Positions 1 through 8,570 are shown, counted from the first letter of the stretch. The stretch is DNA of 64,000 nt from RHKX01 sp963826475 (GCA_963826475.1 CAWGXC010000003.1:496001-560000), one strand, 5' to 3'. Notes: generated from the letters alone by a model not told the origin. Made by a program: numbers and translations.

Positions 1-1740
1 AAGTACGGGAACAACCTCAACGAGTTGCTGTCGCGCTTCGGGCTCGAGATCGAGACGAGCACCGTTCAGGACTACGACCACCACCGCGAGGCGCCGAGCT
101 GGGTCCTGGCGGACCTCGTCCGCCCCGAGGGGGCGGGTGGTGCCGATCCCCTCACGGGGGTCTCCGAGGCATGCTTCTACCGCGCCGGGACGCTGGCCGT
201 CCACAACGGCGCGCGGGTGATCGCGCGGACGTTCGCCTCCGCGGCCCCGCCCAACGCTCCCCTGGCCGCGGTCACCGAGCATGGCGCCGGGCGAGTCGTC
301 GTGCTCGCCGACTCGGACCTCTTCGGCGACGACTGCATCGGCGCGCTCGATCACGCCAAGCTCTGGGTCAACCTCGCCTACTGGGCGGCCGGCCCGTCGT
401 TTGCGAGCGAGGAGGACCCCGTCGAGTCGGCGGCGGCGCAGGATCCGGCCTGGAGCGTGTTGCGCGAGGCCGTCGAGGAGCTCCGTCTGACCCAGGGGCC
501 GGACGGGTCGATCGACGTCGGCGCTCATGACATGGCGAGGGTCGGTCAGCTGGTCGAGGTGATCGCGGGGGCTGCCCATGGGCTGATCCCGCAGTTCCCC
601 CATCAGGGCGAGTACATCGAAGCGCTGGGGCGCGACCTGCACGCGTGGGCGGCCGGGGGCTTCGGCAAGCCGGACTTCGCCGCTGCGACGGAGGCCTTCC
701 GGCCGGAGCGGGACCGGCGAGACGGCATCGAGCACCTCGCCGTCTTCCCGATGTACAAGCAGAACGGGTCTCCGGACACGTGCTTCGAGGCGCTCATCGT
801 GAGGGTGCCCTGGCCCCAATGGGCGGTCGAGCTCGAGCAGCGCTACGACAACGCCAAGTTCGTGCCCGTCACGTTCGTCGACCACACATCCGGTTACGAC
901 TCCGAGTGCGCGGTGCTCTTTCCCGAGACGTTCTCGGTCGCGCAGCGCACCGACGCTCACTTCGGGGCGATCTTCTGCGACCGGGAGGCCGAGCGGTTCC
1001 GGCGCGTCTGCGGTTCGGCGGCGGAGATCCTGCGGCTCAACCTGCCACCGGACGCGGCCTGCCTGCTCAGCTCGGCGCCGCTCTCACGTGACGCCTACAT
1101 AGCCTGGGATCTGATCCACGACCGCACGCACATGCGCGGTGACCTTCCGTTCGACCCCTTCATGATTCGCCAGCGAAGCCCGTACTGGATGTACTCGCTG
1201 GAGGAGCTGCGCTGCGACCTGACGACGTTCGGCGAGGCGGTCAAGCTCGAGGCCGAGGGCTTCCCGCTGGCGCGTCACGTCCAGTACGCGATCCTCTTCG
1301 ACCGGCTCTTCCGCTTCCCCGTGACCGGCGGACGGGTGCGCAACTACGACGGGCTGGGCGGGCAGCTGCTCTTCGCCTTCCTCCATCACGAGCGGTACCT
1401 GCACTGGACCGACAACCGGCTGGTCATCGAGTGGGACCGGGTCGCCGACGGCGTCGGGCGGCTGTTCGCGCTCGTCGCCGAGCTCTACCACTCGGGGATC
1501 GACCGCTCGAAGCTCGGCCAGTGGATCGCCGCCCATGACCTCGTCGCGAGCTATGTCCCGCCGTCGGAGCGCTCGGTCTGGACGAAGGACCACCGCGATC
1601 TGCCGGAGGTCGAGGAGCCGAAGCAGCTCGTCGATCTCGTCCGCGACGACGAGTTTCCGCTCAGCCTCTTCTACACCCAGCTGAAGCCCAAGCTCGAGCC
1701 GGCGTTGACGCGCCCCGCCCTCCAGCCGGCGGCGGCCTGA
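1..1740 (+). CDS. DUF6421-like protein with GATase-like N-terminal part, 5' end outside window
   Basis: The reading frame is open from base 1, so the N-terminus is missing; an internal TTG at 25 is unlikely to be the true start. The visible part of about 579 residues has two sections. The first (to about residue 140) contains LAAVTEHGAGRVVVLADSDL, typical of a Rossmann-like GATase or ThuA-type fold. The second begins near IPQFPHQGEYIEALGRDL and includes DGIEHLAVFPMYKQNGSPDT and SAVLFPE-like text (CAVLFPETFS). From memory this matches the actinobacterial DUF6421 family, whose function is unknown. Its stop overlaps the start of the SDR gene by one base, and a threonine-aldolase-type gene follows, so the three probably form one operon. 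No catalytic residue can be assigned. Confidence 0.6.
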   Translation, partial: KYGNNLNELLSRFGLEIETSTVQDYDHHREAPSWVLADLVRPEGAGGADPLTGVSEACFYRAGTLAVHNGARVIARTFASAAPPNAPLAAVTEHGAGRVVVLADSDLFGDDCIGALDHAKLWVNLAYWAAGPSFASEEDPVESAAAQDPAWSVLREAVEELRLTQGPDGSIDVGAHDMARVGQLVEVIAGAAHGLIPQFPHQGEYIEALGRDLHAWAAGGFGKPDFAAATEAFRPERDRRDGIEHLAVFPMYKQNGSPDTCFEALIVRVPWPQWAVELEQRYDNAKFVPVTFVDHTSGYDSECAVLFPETFSVAQRTDAHFGAIFCDREAERFRRVCGSAAEILRLNLPPDAACLLSSAPLSRDAYIAWDLIHDRTHMRGDLPFDPFMIRQRSPYWMYSLEELRCDLTTFGEAVKLEAEGFPLARHVQYAILFDRLFRFPVTGGRVRNYDGLGGQLLFAFLHHERYLHWTDNRLVIEWDRVADGVGRLFALVAELYHSGIDRSKLGQWIAAHDLVASYVPPSERSVWTKDHRDLPEVEEPKQLVDLVRDDEFPLSLFYTQLKPKLEPALTRPALQPAAA

Positions 1741-2453
1741 TGGCCGGGGAGCTCGAGGGTCGCGTGATCGCGATCGCGGGCGCCGGCGGCGGCCTCGGCC
1801 CAACGGTGGCCAAGCGGTTCGCGGACGCCGGGGCGACGATCGCCCTGACCGATCGCGACGCCGACAAGCTCGCCGAGCTCGGCGAGAGCCTCGGCCTGGC
1901 CAAGGATCGCCTCGATGTCCGGGTTGTCGATCTGCTCGACGAGGAGGCGGCGCGCGGTTGGTGCGCGTCGTTGGTCGAGCGCTTCGGCAAGGTCGATGGG
2001 CTGATGCACCTGGTCGGCGGCTGGCGTGGGGGGGACCCGATCGAGAGCTTCGACCTCGCCGACTACGACTTCCTCCACGACCTGCTCGTGAAGACGACCA
2101 TGTACGTCTCGCGCGCCTTTCACGACGCCCTGGCCGAGAGCGGCGCGGGGCGCTTCGCGATCGTCTCCTCCAAGCAGGCGCAGTATCCCGAGGGGACGAA
2201 CGCCGCCTATGCGTCGACGAAGGGTGCGGCGGAGACCTGGACGCTGGCGCTCGCGGATTCGTTCGCCGGCACCGGCGCGACGGCCAACATCGTCGTCGTC
2301 AACGCGATCCTGACGCCGGCCATGCGCGCCGCGCATCCCCGCAAGGAGTACCCCGGCTTCACGCCGGTCGAGGCGATCGCGGAGGCGCTCGCGTTCATCT
2401 GCTCCGACGATGGCTCGCGAATGAACGGCCAGCGCTTCTCACTGCATCCGTGA
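1740..2453 (+). CDS. SDR family NAD(P)-dependent oxidoreductase
   Basis: This 237-residue classical short-chain dehydrogenase has the nucleotide-binding glycine motif AGAGGGLG near residues 13-20. The catalytic pair Y157 and K161 lies in YASTK, with a Ser at 143-144 (IVSSK). The usual NNAG stretch is replaced by HLVGGW (90-95), so it is a divergent member. Length is normal for the family. The ATG overlaps the TGA of the upstream DUF6421-like gene, and an aldolase-type gene starts 4 bases after its stop. This indicates a translationally coupled three-gene unit. The substrate cannot be read from sequence; oxidation of a beta-hydroxy acid or amino-alcohol intermediate related to the neighbouring PLP enzyme is only a guess. 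Confidence 0.8.
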   Translation: MAGELEGRVIAIAGAGGGLGPTVAKRFADAGATIALTDRDADKLAELGESLGLAKDRLDVRVVDLLDEEAARGWCASLVERFGKVDGLMHLVGGWRGGDPIESFDLADYDFLHDLLVKTTMYVSRAFHDALAESGAGRFAIVSSKQAQYPEGTNAAYASTKGAAETWTLALADSFAGTGATANIVVVNAILTPAMRAAHPRKEYPGFTPVEAIAEALAFICSDDGSRMNGQRFSLHP

Positions 2454-2457
2454 TCCG

Positions 2458-3507
2458 ATGAGCTTCGAGGAACCCCGGGGCTTCGCCTCCGACAACCGCT
2501 CGGGCGCGCATCCCGAGGTGCTGGCGGCCGTGGAGCGCGCCAACCACGGCCATGCCCCCTCCTACGGCGAGGATGGCTGGACCGCGCGGGCCAACGAGCT
2601 GTTTCGCCGGCACTTCGGCCCGCACGCCGTCGCCTACGCGGTCTTCAACGGGACCGGCGCGAACGTGCTGGCGATCGAGGCGCTGACGCGCCCGTACGAG
2701 GCGGTGATCTGCGCAGGAGCCGCGCACATCGCCGTCGACGAGGGGGGCGGCCCCGAGCGGCACACGGGATCGAAGCTGCTCACCGTCGAGGTCGAAGGCG
2801 GCAAGCTGACTCCGGCCGACGTCGCCGACTTCGAGTCCCGGCGCGGCGACAAGCACGCGGCGCAACCGCGGCTCGTCTCCGTCACCCAGGCGACCGAGGT
2901 GGGCACCGTCTACTCGGTGGCGGAGCTGGCGGCGATCGCCGATGCCGCGCACGAGCTGGGCATGCTGCTTCACGTCGACGGTGCGCGGCTGGCGAACGCG
3001 GCCGCCTCGCTGGGCGCGGGCCTCGGAGAGGTGACCACCGATGCCGGGGTCGACGCGGTCTCCTTCGGCGCCACCAAGAACGGTGGCCTCTTCGGTGACG
3101 CGATCGTCTTCCTCCGCGAGGGTCTGGCGCCCGACTTCGAGTGGATCCGCAAGCAGGGGATGCAGCTCGCCTCCAAGACGCGATTTCTGAGCTGCCAGTT
3201 CGAAGCGATGCTCGACGACGGCGACCTCTGGCGGCGCACGGCGGAGCATGCCAACGAGATGGCGCTGCGACTGGCGGGTGGAATCGCCCGGCTGGAGGGC
3301 ATCGAGCTCGAGCATCCCGTCGAGGCCAATGGCGTATTCGCCCGTCTTCCGGGCGCGGCCATCGAGCAACTTCAGAGCGCGATGCCGGGTGAGCACCCCT
3401 TCTACGTCTGGGACGAGGAGCGGGAAGTGGTCCGCTGGCTCTGCTCCTGGGACACGACGGAGTCGGACGTCGACGGCCTGCTGGAGATGATCCGAGCCGC
3501 AGTCTGA
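2458..3507 (+). CDS. Low-specificity threonine aldolase / beta-eliminating lyase family
   Basis: This 349-residue fold-type I PLP enzyme cleaves beta-hydroxy amino acids such as threonine or allo-threonine to glycine plus an aldehyde. The start resembles threonine aldolases (FASDNRSGAHPEVLAA, with a YGEDG loop). The PLP-binding Lys is K207 in SFGATKNGG, and the PLP-interacting Asp is D174 in HVDGAR. H90 in GAAHI is placed to stack on the cofactor. Length is typical. It starts 4 bases after the SDR stop and is the last gene of the apparent DUF6421-SDR-aldolase operon. Some members of this family are beta-eliminating lyases with other substrates, so the exact reaction is not certain. Confidence 0.82.
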   Translation: MSFEEPRGFASDNRSGAHPEVLAAVERANHGHAPSYGEDGWTARANELFRRHFGPHAVAYAVFNGTGANVLAIEALTRPYEAVICAGAAHIAVDEGGGPERHTGSKLLTVEVEGGKLTPADVADFESRRGDKHAAQPRLVSVTQATEVGTVYSVAELAAIADAAHELGMLLHVDGARLANAAASLGAGLGEVTTDAGVDAVSFGATKNGGLFGDAIVFLREGLAPDFEWIRKQGMQLASKTRFLSCQFEAMLDDGDLWRRTAEHANEMALRLAGGIARLEGIELEHPVEANGVFARLPGAAIEQLQSAMPGEHPFYVWDEEREVVRWLCSWDTTESDVDGLLEMIRAAV

Positions 3508-3528
3508 GCGAACGCGTGTTCGTTTTTT

Positions 3529-3545
3529 CCATCCGGATCGGATGG
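3529..3545. repeat. Perfect 7-bp inverted repeat ahead of the HNH gene
   Basis: CCATCCG at 3529-3535 and CGGATGG at 3539-3545 form a perfect palindrome with a 3-base spacer. A run of six T lies just upstream (3523-3528), so the element is not a plus-strand intrinsic terminator. If the HNH gene starts at 3558, the repeat sits in its leader and could be an operator. If it starts at 3516, the repeat is inside the coding region. Confidence 0.35.
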
Positions 3546-3557
3546 AACGATTGCCGG

Positions 3558-4262
3558 GTGGACAAGGACTTCTTGCGAAAGTGCCTGGCGGCGGGGATGT
3601 CGCTCAAAGAGATCGGACGCGAGGTGGGGCGAGCCCCGGGGACGGTCGGTTATTGGGTCAAGAGGCATGGGCTGGTGGCCAATGGGTCCCACAAGTACCG
3701 CCCTGGCAAGGGGATAAAGCTTGAGGTCCTTCGGCCGCTCGTCGAAGAGGGCCGGACGCTGGAGCAGATAGCGAATGAGCTTGAGGTCGGGCCCAACACG
3801 GTCTGGTATTGGATCGCGAAGTACGGGCTTCCGAAGCCATGGCAGGTGCGAGCCGGCCGCGTCGCCGAAAGGCTGCGTGCAGGTGACACACGGACGACGC
3901 GGATGTGCCGCCATCACGGCGAGGCGGAGTATGTGATGGATCGGCCAGGACACTGGCGCTGTCGTATCTGTAGGCGAGACGCGGTGACAAAGCGGCGTCG
4001 AAAGGTGAAGCGGTTGCTCGTAGCCGAGGCCGGAGGCAAGTGCCTGATCTGCGGTTACGACCGTTCTGTCGTGGCATTGCAGTTCCATCACGTCGACCCC
4101 GACGAGAAACGATTCGCGATCGCTCAACAAGGCTGCACGAACGGCATCGACGTGGTCCGCAAGGAGGCCGCTAAGTGTGTGCTCCTCTGTGCTAACTGCC
4201 ACGCAGAGGTGGAAGCAGGCCTGGCTGAACTACCGCCGCTTAATCGAGACGGTCAACGTTAA
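3558..4262 (+). CDS. Free-standing HTH/HNH endonuclease-like protein
   Basis: A 234-residue protein is read from GTG 3558; a longer version from GTG 3516 adds 14 residues (FVFSIRIGWNDCR) that look non-family. It has two helix-turn-helix-like repeats, the first near MSLKEIGREVGRAPGTVGYW and the second near RTLEQIANELEVGPNTVWYW. A zinc-binding HNH module follows, with CLICGY, then FHHVDPDEK, then CVLLCANCHAEVEAG. This layout is seen in free-standing HNH nucleases of actinobacteria and their phages. Codon use is less GC-rich than in the neighbours (for example ataaagcttgaggtc). Its stop codon directly abuts the 3' end of tRNA-Asn on the other strand, consistent with a mobile or homing gene. It could also be a domesticated DNA-binding regulator. 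Confidence 0.72.
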   Translation: MDKDFLRKCLAAGMSLKEIGREVGRAPGTVGYWVKRHGLVANGSHKYRPGKGIKLEVLRPLVEEGRTLEQIANELEVGPNTVWYWIAKYGLPKPWQVRAGRVAERLRAGDTRTTRMCRHHGEAEYVMDRPGHWRCRICRRDAVTKRRRKVKRLLVAEAGGKCLICGYDRSVVALQFHHVDPDEKRFAIAQQGCTNGIDVVRKEAAKCVLLCANCHAEVEAGLAELPPLNRDGQR

Positions 4263-4333
4263 CTCCCCGGGCTGGACTCGAACCAGCAAGGCTTGATTAA
4301 CAGTCAAGAATGTTGCCATTACATCACCGGGGA
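4263..4333 (-). tRNA. tRNA-Asn(GTT)
   Basis: On the minus strand the 71-nt sequence folds as a full cloverleaf. The acceptor stem is TCCCCGG/CCGGGGA with discriminator G, and the D-stem is ATGT/ACAT. The anticodon stem is CTTGA/TCAAG with loop CTGTTAA (anticodon GTT), and the T-arm is GCTGG-TTCGAGT-CCAGC. CCA is not encoded. The 3' end touches the stop codon of the convergent HNH gene. Confidence 0.95.
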
Positions 4334-4393
4334 TCGAAAAACGAGCTTCCTGCAACCAGCTCGTCCGCACGTGGATCGTACCGACCGTGACGG

Positions 4394-5596
4394 CTAATGC
4401 GAGGTCATCGACTCGACGGCTTTCGCCGCTCGCGCCGCCCCGCCCCTGGCCCAGCGGCTCGAAGCGATCACCCTCGCCCTACTCCGAAAGCTCTGATCGC
4501 CCAGGATTCGCTCCACCGCCCACCGCAGCGTCGCGCCTCGTCGCAGGCGTCCCGGGACCGTCAGCCCACACCCGGCCCATGCGACCCGCTGCGCGTTCTC
4601 GGCCATGTCGCCGATCGACGGGGAGATGACCAGCGGCAGCCCGGCTCCCAGCGCCCTGGCGACGGTTCCATGGCCGCCGTGGCAGACGATCACGTCGCTG
4701 AGCGGCATCAGCTGCGAGTAGGAGAGCCAGGGGACCAGCGTGCCGTTGGCCGGCACGTCGATAGGTACCCTCGGTGAGTGGCCGTTGGTCGTCGCCACGA
4801 TCCGCACCGCCTCGCCCGCGAGCCCCTCGAACGACCGCCGGATGAGGTCACAATCGGGATCCTGGGCCGTGCTCGAGGCGACGAGGACGATCGGTTGATC
4901 GCCGGCGGGAATCTCGATGTCGGGATGGGGCAGCTCGAACGACAGAGGTCCGACGACCTCGACCTCCCGTGGCCACGCCCGCGGGTACTCGAGCTGCGGG
5001 AACGTCCCGACGATCACCAGCTGCTCGCTGATGCCGCCGTGAAAGCGATCCAGCGGCCCGAGTCCGACGCGGGCGCGCGTCTCGTTCATCTCCCGCTGCC
5101 CGCGGCGCAGCCCGGCCTCGAGGATCGGCAGCGCTCCTCGCCAAGCGCGCCTGCCGAAGCCCGACCGCGGCGGCGCCATCCCCATCCCGAAGAACGGCAT
5201 CCCCACTTCATGAACGGGGTAGAGGTGGGGGATCAGCGTCGCCCGCGGCACCCCGCGCATCTCCGCGGCGAGAGAGGGCGCCAGCGTGAGGATGTCGCTG
5301 ACGACGATCTCCGGCTGCAGCTCGTCGAGGAGCGGCAGCAGCGCCTCGGCCGCCGACGCCGCGCTCGGCCCCTCGCCCGGCGGCGGTGGCGGAAAGACCA
5401 CATACTCCTCGGCCGCTCGAAACTCCACCCCGACGTCCTCGACGGCCTCGCGCCACGTCTCCCACGTCTCGACGACGACCCGATGCCCGCGCTGCGCCAG
5501 CTCCGCGGCAAGCGCGATCGCGGGAAACGCATGCCCCGCATCGCCGAAGGCGGCGACGAGAATCCGGCGCGGCCCGCTCGTTCCCTTCACCTGCAA
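4394..5596 (-). CDS. GT1-family (UGT/MGT-like) glycosyltransferase
   Basis: This 400-residue GT-B fold glycosyltransferase resembles the macrolide or sterol UGT group, which moves a sugar from a nucleotide donor to a small lipophilic acceptor. The N-terminal acceptor domain starts with RRILVAAFGDAGHAFPAIAL. The C-terminal donor-binding motif is CHGGHGTVARALGAGLPLV near residues 303-321, with the PSIGDMAENAQRV segment that follows it in this family. The start is TTG at 5596, preceded by GGGAGG about 5 nt upstream. It is a single gene with no biosynthetic partner next to it, so the acceptor is unknown. Confidence 0.8.
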   Translation of the reverse strand: MQVKGTSGPRRILVAAFGDAGHAFPAIALAAELAQRGHRVVVETWETWREAVEDVGVEFRAAEEYVVFPPPPPGEGPSAASAAEALLPLLDELQPEIVVSDILTLAPSLAAEMRGVPRATLIPHLYPVHEVGMPFFGMGMAPPRSGFGRRAWRGALPILEAGLRRGQREMNETRARVGLGPLDRFHGGISEQLVIVGTFPQLEYPRAWPREVEVVGPLSFELPHPDIEIPAGDQPIVLVASSTAQDPDCDLIRRSFEGLAGEAVRIVATTNGHSPRVPIDVPANGTLVPWLSYSQLMPLSDVIVCHGGHGTVARALGAGLPLVISPSIGDMAENAQRVAWAGCGLTVPGRLRRGATLRWAVERILGDQSFRSRARVIASSRWARGGAARAAKAVESMTSH

Positions 5597-5661
5597 GATG
5601 CCTCCCGCCGCGGCCGCCGAGCAACCCGGGCGCGACGGCTCGCGCCATCCTCGGGGAACGA

Positions 5662-6276
5662 ATGCTCAGACGCCACGCGAAGCCCCAGAATGCCTGCCTG
5701 CGCCTGCGCCTCGCAGTCGAGGCGATGCCGCGGCCCGCTCGCGAGGCGATGATCCGGGGGATCGACTCCAACACGATCATCGTCGGCGCCTACTCCGATC
5801 CATCCAGCAAGGGGATCTGCCCGATGCTCGCTGCCCACCGCAACGGTGGCCGCACCGACCTGGCGAGCTTCGCCCGCAGCTGGGATCGCTACACGGACGC
5901 CCGCCGTCCGCGCCTCGCGACGCGGCGGGAGGTCCGAACCCTGCGCGCCCTGCTCGAGGGCAGCCTCGCCAACGAGGATGGCGCCGCTGAGTCCCTCACC
6001 GTCATCGCCGCCGGCATCCGCCGGGACCGAGCCGAGATCGCCAGCCGCCCGGCACCAGAGCTTCCGGCCCGGGAGCGACCGACGCGCACGCCGCTGCCGA
6101 CCGGCGAGCGAAGCCGGGCGAAGGAGCTGCGCCGTCGATCGCGCTGGTCGTGGATCCTCCCGGCCCGCAGCCTCGAGGTCTACAACGAGCGGGTCGCCGC
6201 AGCATCCGAGCAGCACTCCGAGCTGGGCGCTGCCGAGCTCCTCGACGGCGCCAGCCGCTCCGCGGCCGCCAACTGA
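5662..6276 (+). CDS. Hypothetical protein, lineage-specific, 204 aa
   Basis: I do not recognise a named family. The ATG at 5662 is preceded by GGGGAA at a suitable distance, and it avoids an unlikely Arg/Pro-rich extension that would overlap the opposite-strand glycosyltransferase. The N-terminal 70 residues look conserved in style (RLRLAVEAMPRPAREAM, then TIIVGAYSD and GICPMLAAHRNGGRT), with a Cys-Pro in the middle. A central basic helical part and a C-terminal segment (WSWILPARSLEVYNERVAAA) follow. No signal peptide or membrane segment is visible. It lies between two minus-strand genes. Confidence 0.6.
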   Translation: MLRRHAKPQNACLRLRLAVEAMPRPAREAMIRGIDSNTIIVGAYSDPSSKGICPMLAAHRNGGRTDLASFARSWDRYTDARRPRLATRREVRTLRALLEGSLANEDGAAESLTVIAAGIRRDRAEIASRPAPELPARERPTRTPLPTGERSRAKELRRRSRWSWILPARSLEVYNERVAAASEQHSELGAAELLDGASRSAAAN

Positions 6277-6287
6277 ACCTCGCCCGC

Positions 6288-7022
6288 TCAGGTCGCGAAG
6301 GCTGACGGGTCGCCCGGTCGCTGGAAGACGACCTCTGGGATCAGGCAATAGCGCGACGTGCGCAGCAGGAGGCGAACCGTCTCCGCCAGATCCTCCGGCT
6401 GGATCATCTCCTCAGGCTTGACCTGCTCCTGCACCCACTCCGTCATCGGGGTGTCGACGAATGCCGGGCACAGCGCGGTCACCTGGATGCCTGACTTGCC
6501 GACCTCCATCTGCGTTCCCTGACTGAGCGCGATGACCCCGGCCTTCGTCGCCGAGTAGACCGCGAGCCAGCCCTGTCCGCCCTTGCCCGCGATCGACGCG
6601 GTGTTGACGATCAGCGCCTTGCCATGTTCCTCGCCGGCCTGCTTGAGCATCGGCATCGCCTCTCGCATGGCGAGCACGTAGGAGCGCAGGTTGACGTCGA
6701 GCTGCATGTCCAGCTTCTTCGTCACGGTCTCCTCGATCGGGCCCCCGATCCCGACCCCCGCGTTGTTGACGAGAACGTCAAGCCGGCCGTACCGCTCCTT
6801 GTGGGCTGCGAAGAGCGCGACGATCTCCTCCTCGGAGGCGGCGTTCGCCGGGACGGCGCTGACTTCGAGACCATCATCGGCGAGGCCGCGCACGGCCGCC
6901 TCGAGCTTGTCGGGCCGGCGTGCGGACATCGTCACCGCATAGCCGTCCTCGGCGAGAGCGCGGCTGATCGCCAGCCCGATCCCGCTCGATCCTCCGGTCA
7001 CGAGTGCAGCTTTGTCGGCCAC
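6288..7022 (-). CDS. SDR family oxidoreductase
   Basis: This 244-residue classical SDR has the NAD(P)-binding motif TGGSSGIG at residues 9-16 and NNAG at 86-89. The catalytic triad is S143 (TASIAG), Y156 and K160 (YSATK). The start is GTG at 7022, with GAGGAGA 5-6 nt upstream. It resembles 3-oxoacyl-ACP reductase or general alcohol dehydrogenase-like SDRs, and the substrate is unresolved. It is divergently placed from the lipoprotein gene at 7163, with about 140 bp between them. Confidence 0.82.
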   Translation of the reverse strand: MADKAALVTGGSSGIGLAISRALAEDGYAVTMSARRPDKLEAAVRGLADDGLEVSAVPANAASEEEIVALFAAHKERYGRLDVLVNNAGVGIGGPIEETVTKKLDMQLDVNLRSYVLAMREAMPMLKQAGEEHGKALIVNTASIAGKGGQGWLAVYSATKAGVIALSQGTQMEVGKSGIQVTALCPAFVDTPMTEWVQEQVKPEEMIQPEDLAETVRLLLRTSRYCLIPEVVFQRPGDPSAFAT

Positions 7023-7148
7023 GCGGTCTCCTCTCAGTCGCAGAAATCCACCCGCTCAGGTGAGCCGGCGGAGCCTAACCGCCCAACGACGATCATCACG
7101 GTCCGCCCGCCGCCCGGACGCCTTTAGATCGCGGTGAGCCTCCTTCCC

Positions 7149-7154
7149 TACCAT
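7149..7154 (+). promoter_or_regulatory. -10 box of a likely leaderless promoter
   Basis: TACCAT fits the actinobacterial TANNNT -10 pattern and lies 8 nt before the GTG at 7163. Transcription would therefore start at or next to the start codon. No Shine-Dalgarno sequence is visible. No convincing -35 box was identified. Confidence 0.5.
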
Positions 7155-7162
7155 TCGCGACC

Positions 7163-8143
7163 GTGCACGCCCCGAGGAGACAGGCCCGACGCGCCCTGAC
7201 GATGGCGCCGGTTGCGCTCGCCCTGCTCGCGGGCGGTTGCGGGGGCGACAGCTCCTCCTCGACGGTCAGCGCGGCGCCCAGCGCCGAGCAGTTCCCCGCC
7301 GCCGACGGCAAGACCCTCTCGAGCCTCGCCGGGGATGCGAGCCCGAGTGATCTCGTCGTCGCCCCCTCCGGGCAGGTCTTCACTCCGGGAAAGAACCGCT
7401 ACGGCTTCGGCGTCTTCACCGTCAAGCACGAAAACATCTCCGATGCGCAGGTCGCGATCTACGCGGCGCGCAACAACGGTGACGCGCTCGGCCCATTCCC
7501 CGCCTCGGTCGCCTCGCTTGCGACCAAGCCGGCCTTCGAGTCGCAGACGACGGTCTCCGACCCCGACGCTGCGGCTTACGTCTACACGGCGGAGGTGAAG
7601 CTGCCGAGCAACGGCGATTGGCAGATCATGGCCATGTTCCGCGACGGCGACGGCAACTACACGGTCGCGAACGTACCCGGCGCGAGGGTCGGCGATCCGC
7701 TCTTCAAGAACATCCCGAACGTCGGAGACCAGGCGCCGCTCATCCACACGCCGACCGCTGATGACGTCGGCGGGGACCTGTCCAAGATCGACACCCGCCA
7801 GCCCCCCGACACGATGCACGACGTCGACTACGCCGACGTGATCGGCAAGAAGCCGATCGTGCTTCTCTTCGCCACCCCGGCCCTGTGCCAGAGCCGCGTC
7901 TGCGGTCCCGTCGCCGACATCGCCGAGGAAGTGAAGAACGAGCGACCCGACGACGCCGCATACATTCACATGGAGGTCTACAAGAACAACGCGCCTCCGA
8001 AGGTCAACGAGCAGCTGTCGGCCTTCGGCCTGATGACCGAGCCCTGGCTCTTCGTGATCGGCTCCGACGGGCGGATCTCGACCCGCATCGAGGGTGCCTT
8101 CAGCGCGGCCGAGCTGAACGCCGCGCTCGACAAGGTCAGCTGA
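7163..8143 (+). CDS. Lipoprotein with thioredoxin-like domain and CX4C motif
   Basis: This 326-residue exported lipoprotein has a basic N-terminus and hydrophobic stretch followed by a lipobox (LLAGGC, C26). A Ser-rich linker and an N-terminal domain of about 150 residues follow. The C-terminal part (about 225-326) looks like a thioredoxin fold: PIVLLFATPALCQSRVCGP, then a cis-Pro-like TEPWLFVIGSDG. The cysteines C242 and C247 are spaced CX4C, not the CXXC of thioredoxin or the CXXXC of SCO proteins. It probably acts outside the membrane in redox or metal handling, but the role is inferred. No cytochrome or copper genes are adjacent. Confidence 0.68.
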   Translation: MHAPRRQARRALTMAPVALALLAGGCGGDSSSSTVSAAPSAEQFPAADGKTLSSLAGDASPSDLVVAPSGQVFTPGKNRYGFGVFTVKHENISDAQVAIYAARNNGDALGPFPASVASLATKPAFESQTTVSDPDAAAYVYTAEVKLPSNGDWQIMAMFRDGDGNYTVANVPGARVGDPLFKNIPNVGDQAPLIHTPTADDVGGDLSKIDTRQPPDTMHDVDYADVIGKKPIVLLFATPALCQSRVCGPVADIAEEVKNERPDDAAYIHMEVYKNNAPPKVNEQLSAFGLMTEPWLFVIGSDGRISTRIEGAFSAAELNAALDKVS

Positions 8144-8165
8144 CCCGAGCCATCCGCCGCCGGGC

Positions 8166-8510
8166 TCAGCGCCGAGGAGTGCGCCGACCGCGCTTTCCGG
8201 CCGGCCGCTTCCCCCGGTTCTCCAGCTTCGCCCGTCCCGACTCCCGCGCGTTCACGGCCTTCAGCCGCCGCAGCTGTGGCGCGAGCATGCGCTGAGCACA
8301 GCCGCGGTGCCAATGCCGGTGCTCGGTCCCGCCGATCCGGTGGACGGTCTGCGCGATGACGTGATCCTCACCGATCTCGACCCCGCCGTAACAGCCCGGA
8401 CACGTGTACGGCTTCTGCGAGATGCCGCGAATCAGCCAGACCTCATCGCCCTCGGCGCTGATGCCGAGCAGGCTCTGCCGAGAATCGGGTAGATGCTCCA
8501 TGCCGCTCAT
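8166..8510 (-). CDS. Small conserved actinobacterial protein with CPGC zinc motif
   Basis: This 114-residue protein has a CPGC knuckle (YTCPGCYGGVEIGEDHVIA) followed by an H/C-rich motif (EHRHWHRGCAQRM). Together these could bind one zinc ion. The C-terminus is strongly basic (RGKRPAGKRGRRTPRR). This pattern resembles small actinobacterial proteins often labelled ATP/GTP-binding without evidence. An AGGAG is visible just upstream of the ATG at 8510. Nucleic-acid binding is plausible from charge but not shown. Confidence 0.65.
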   Translation of the reverse strand: MSGMEHLPDSRQSLLGISAEGDEVWLIRGISQKPYTCPGCYGGVEIGEDHVIAQTVHRIGGTEHRHWHRGCAQRMLAPQLRRLKAVNARESGRAKLENRGKRPAGKRGRRTPRR

Positions 8511-8570
8511 GCTCCTGATTCTCCCAGGGGGCGGATCCCGCTCGGCTGCCCGGTACGCTCGCCCCCGACC

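Noticed and set aside
3523..3545. Terminator formed by the T-run and the CCATCCG/CGGATGG palindrome
   Set aside because: The T-run precedes the hairpin on the plus strand, and the minus strand has A after the hairpin, so neither strand makes an intrinsic terminator.
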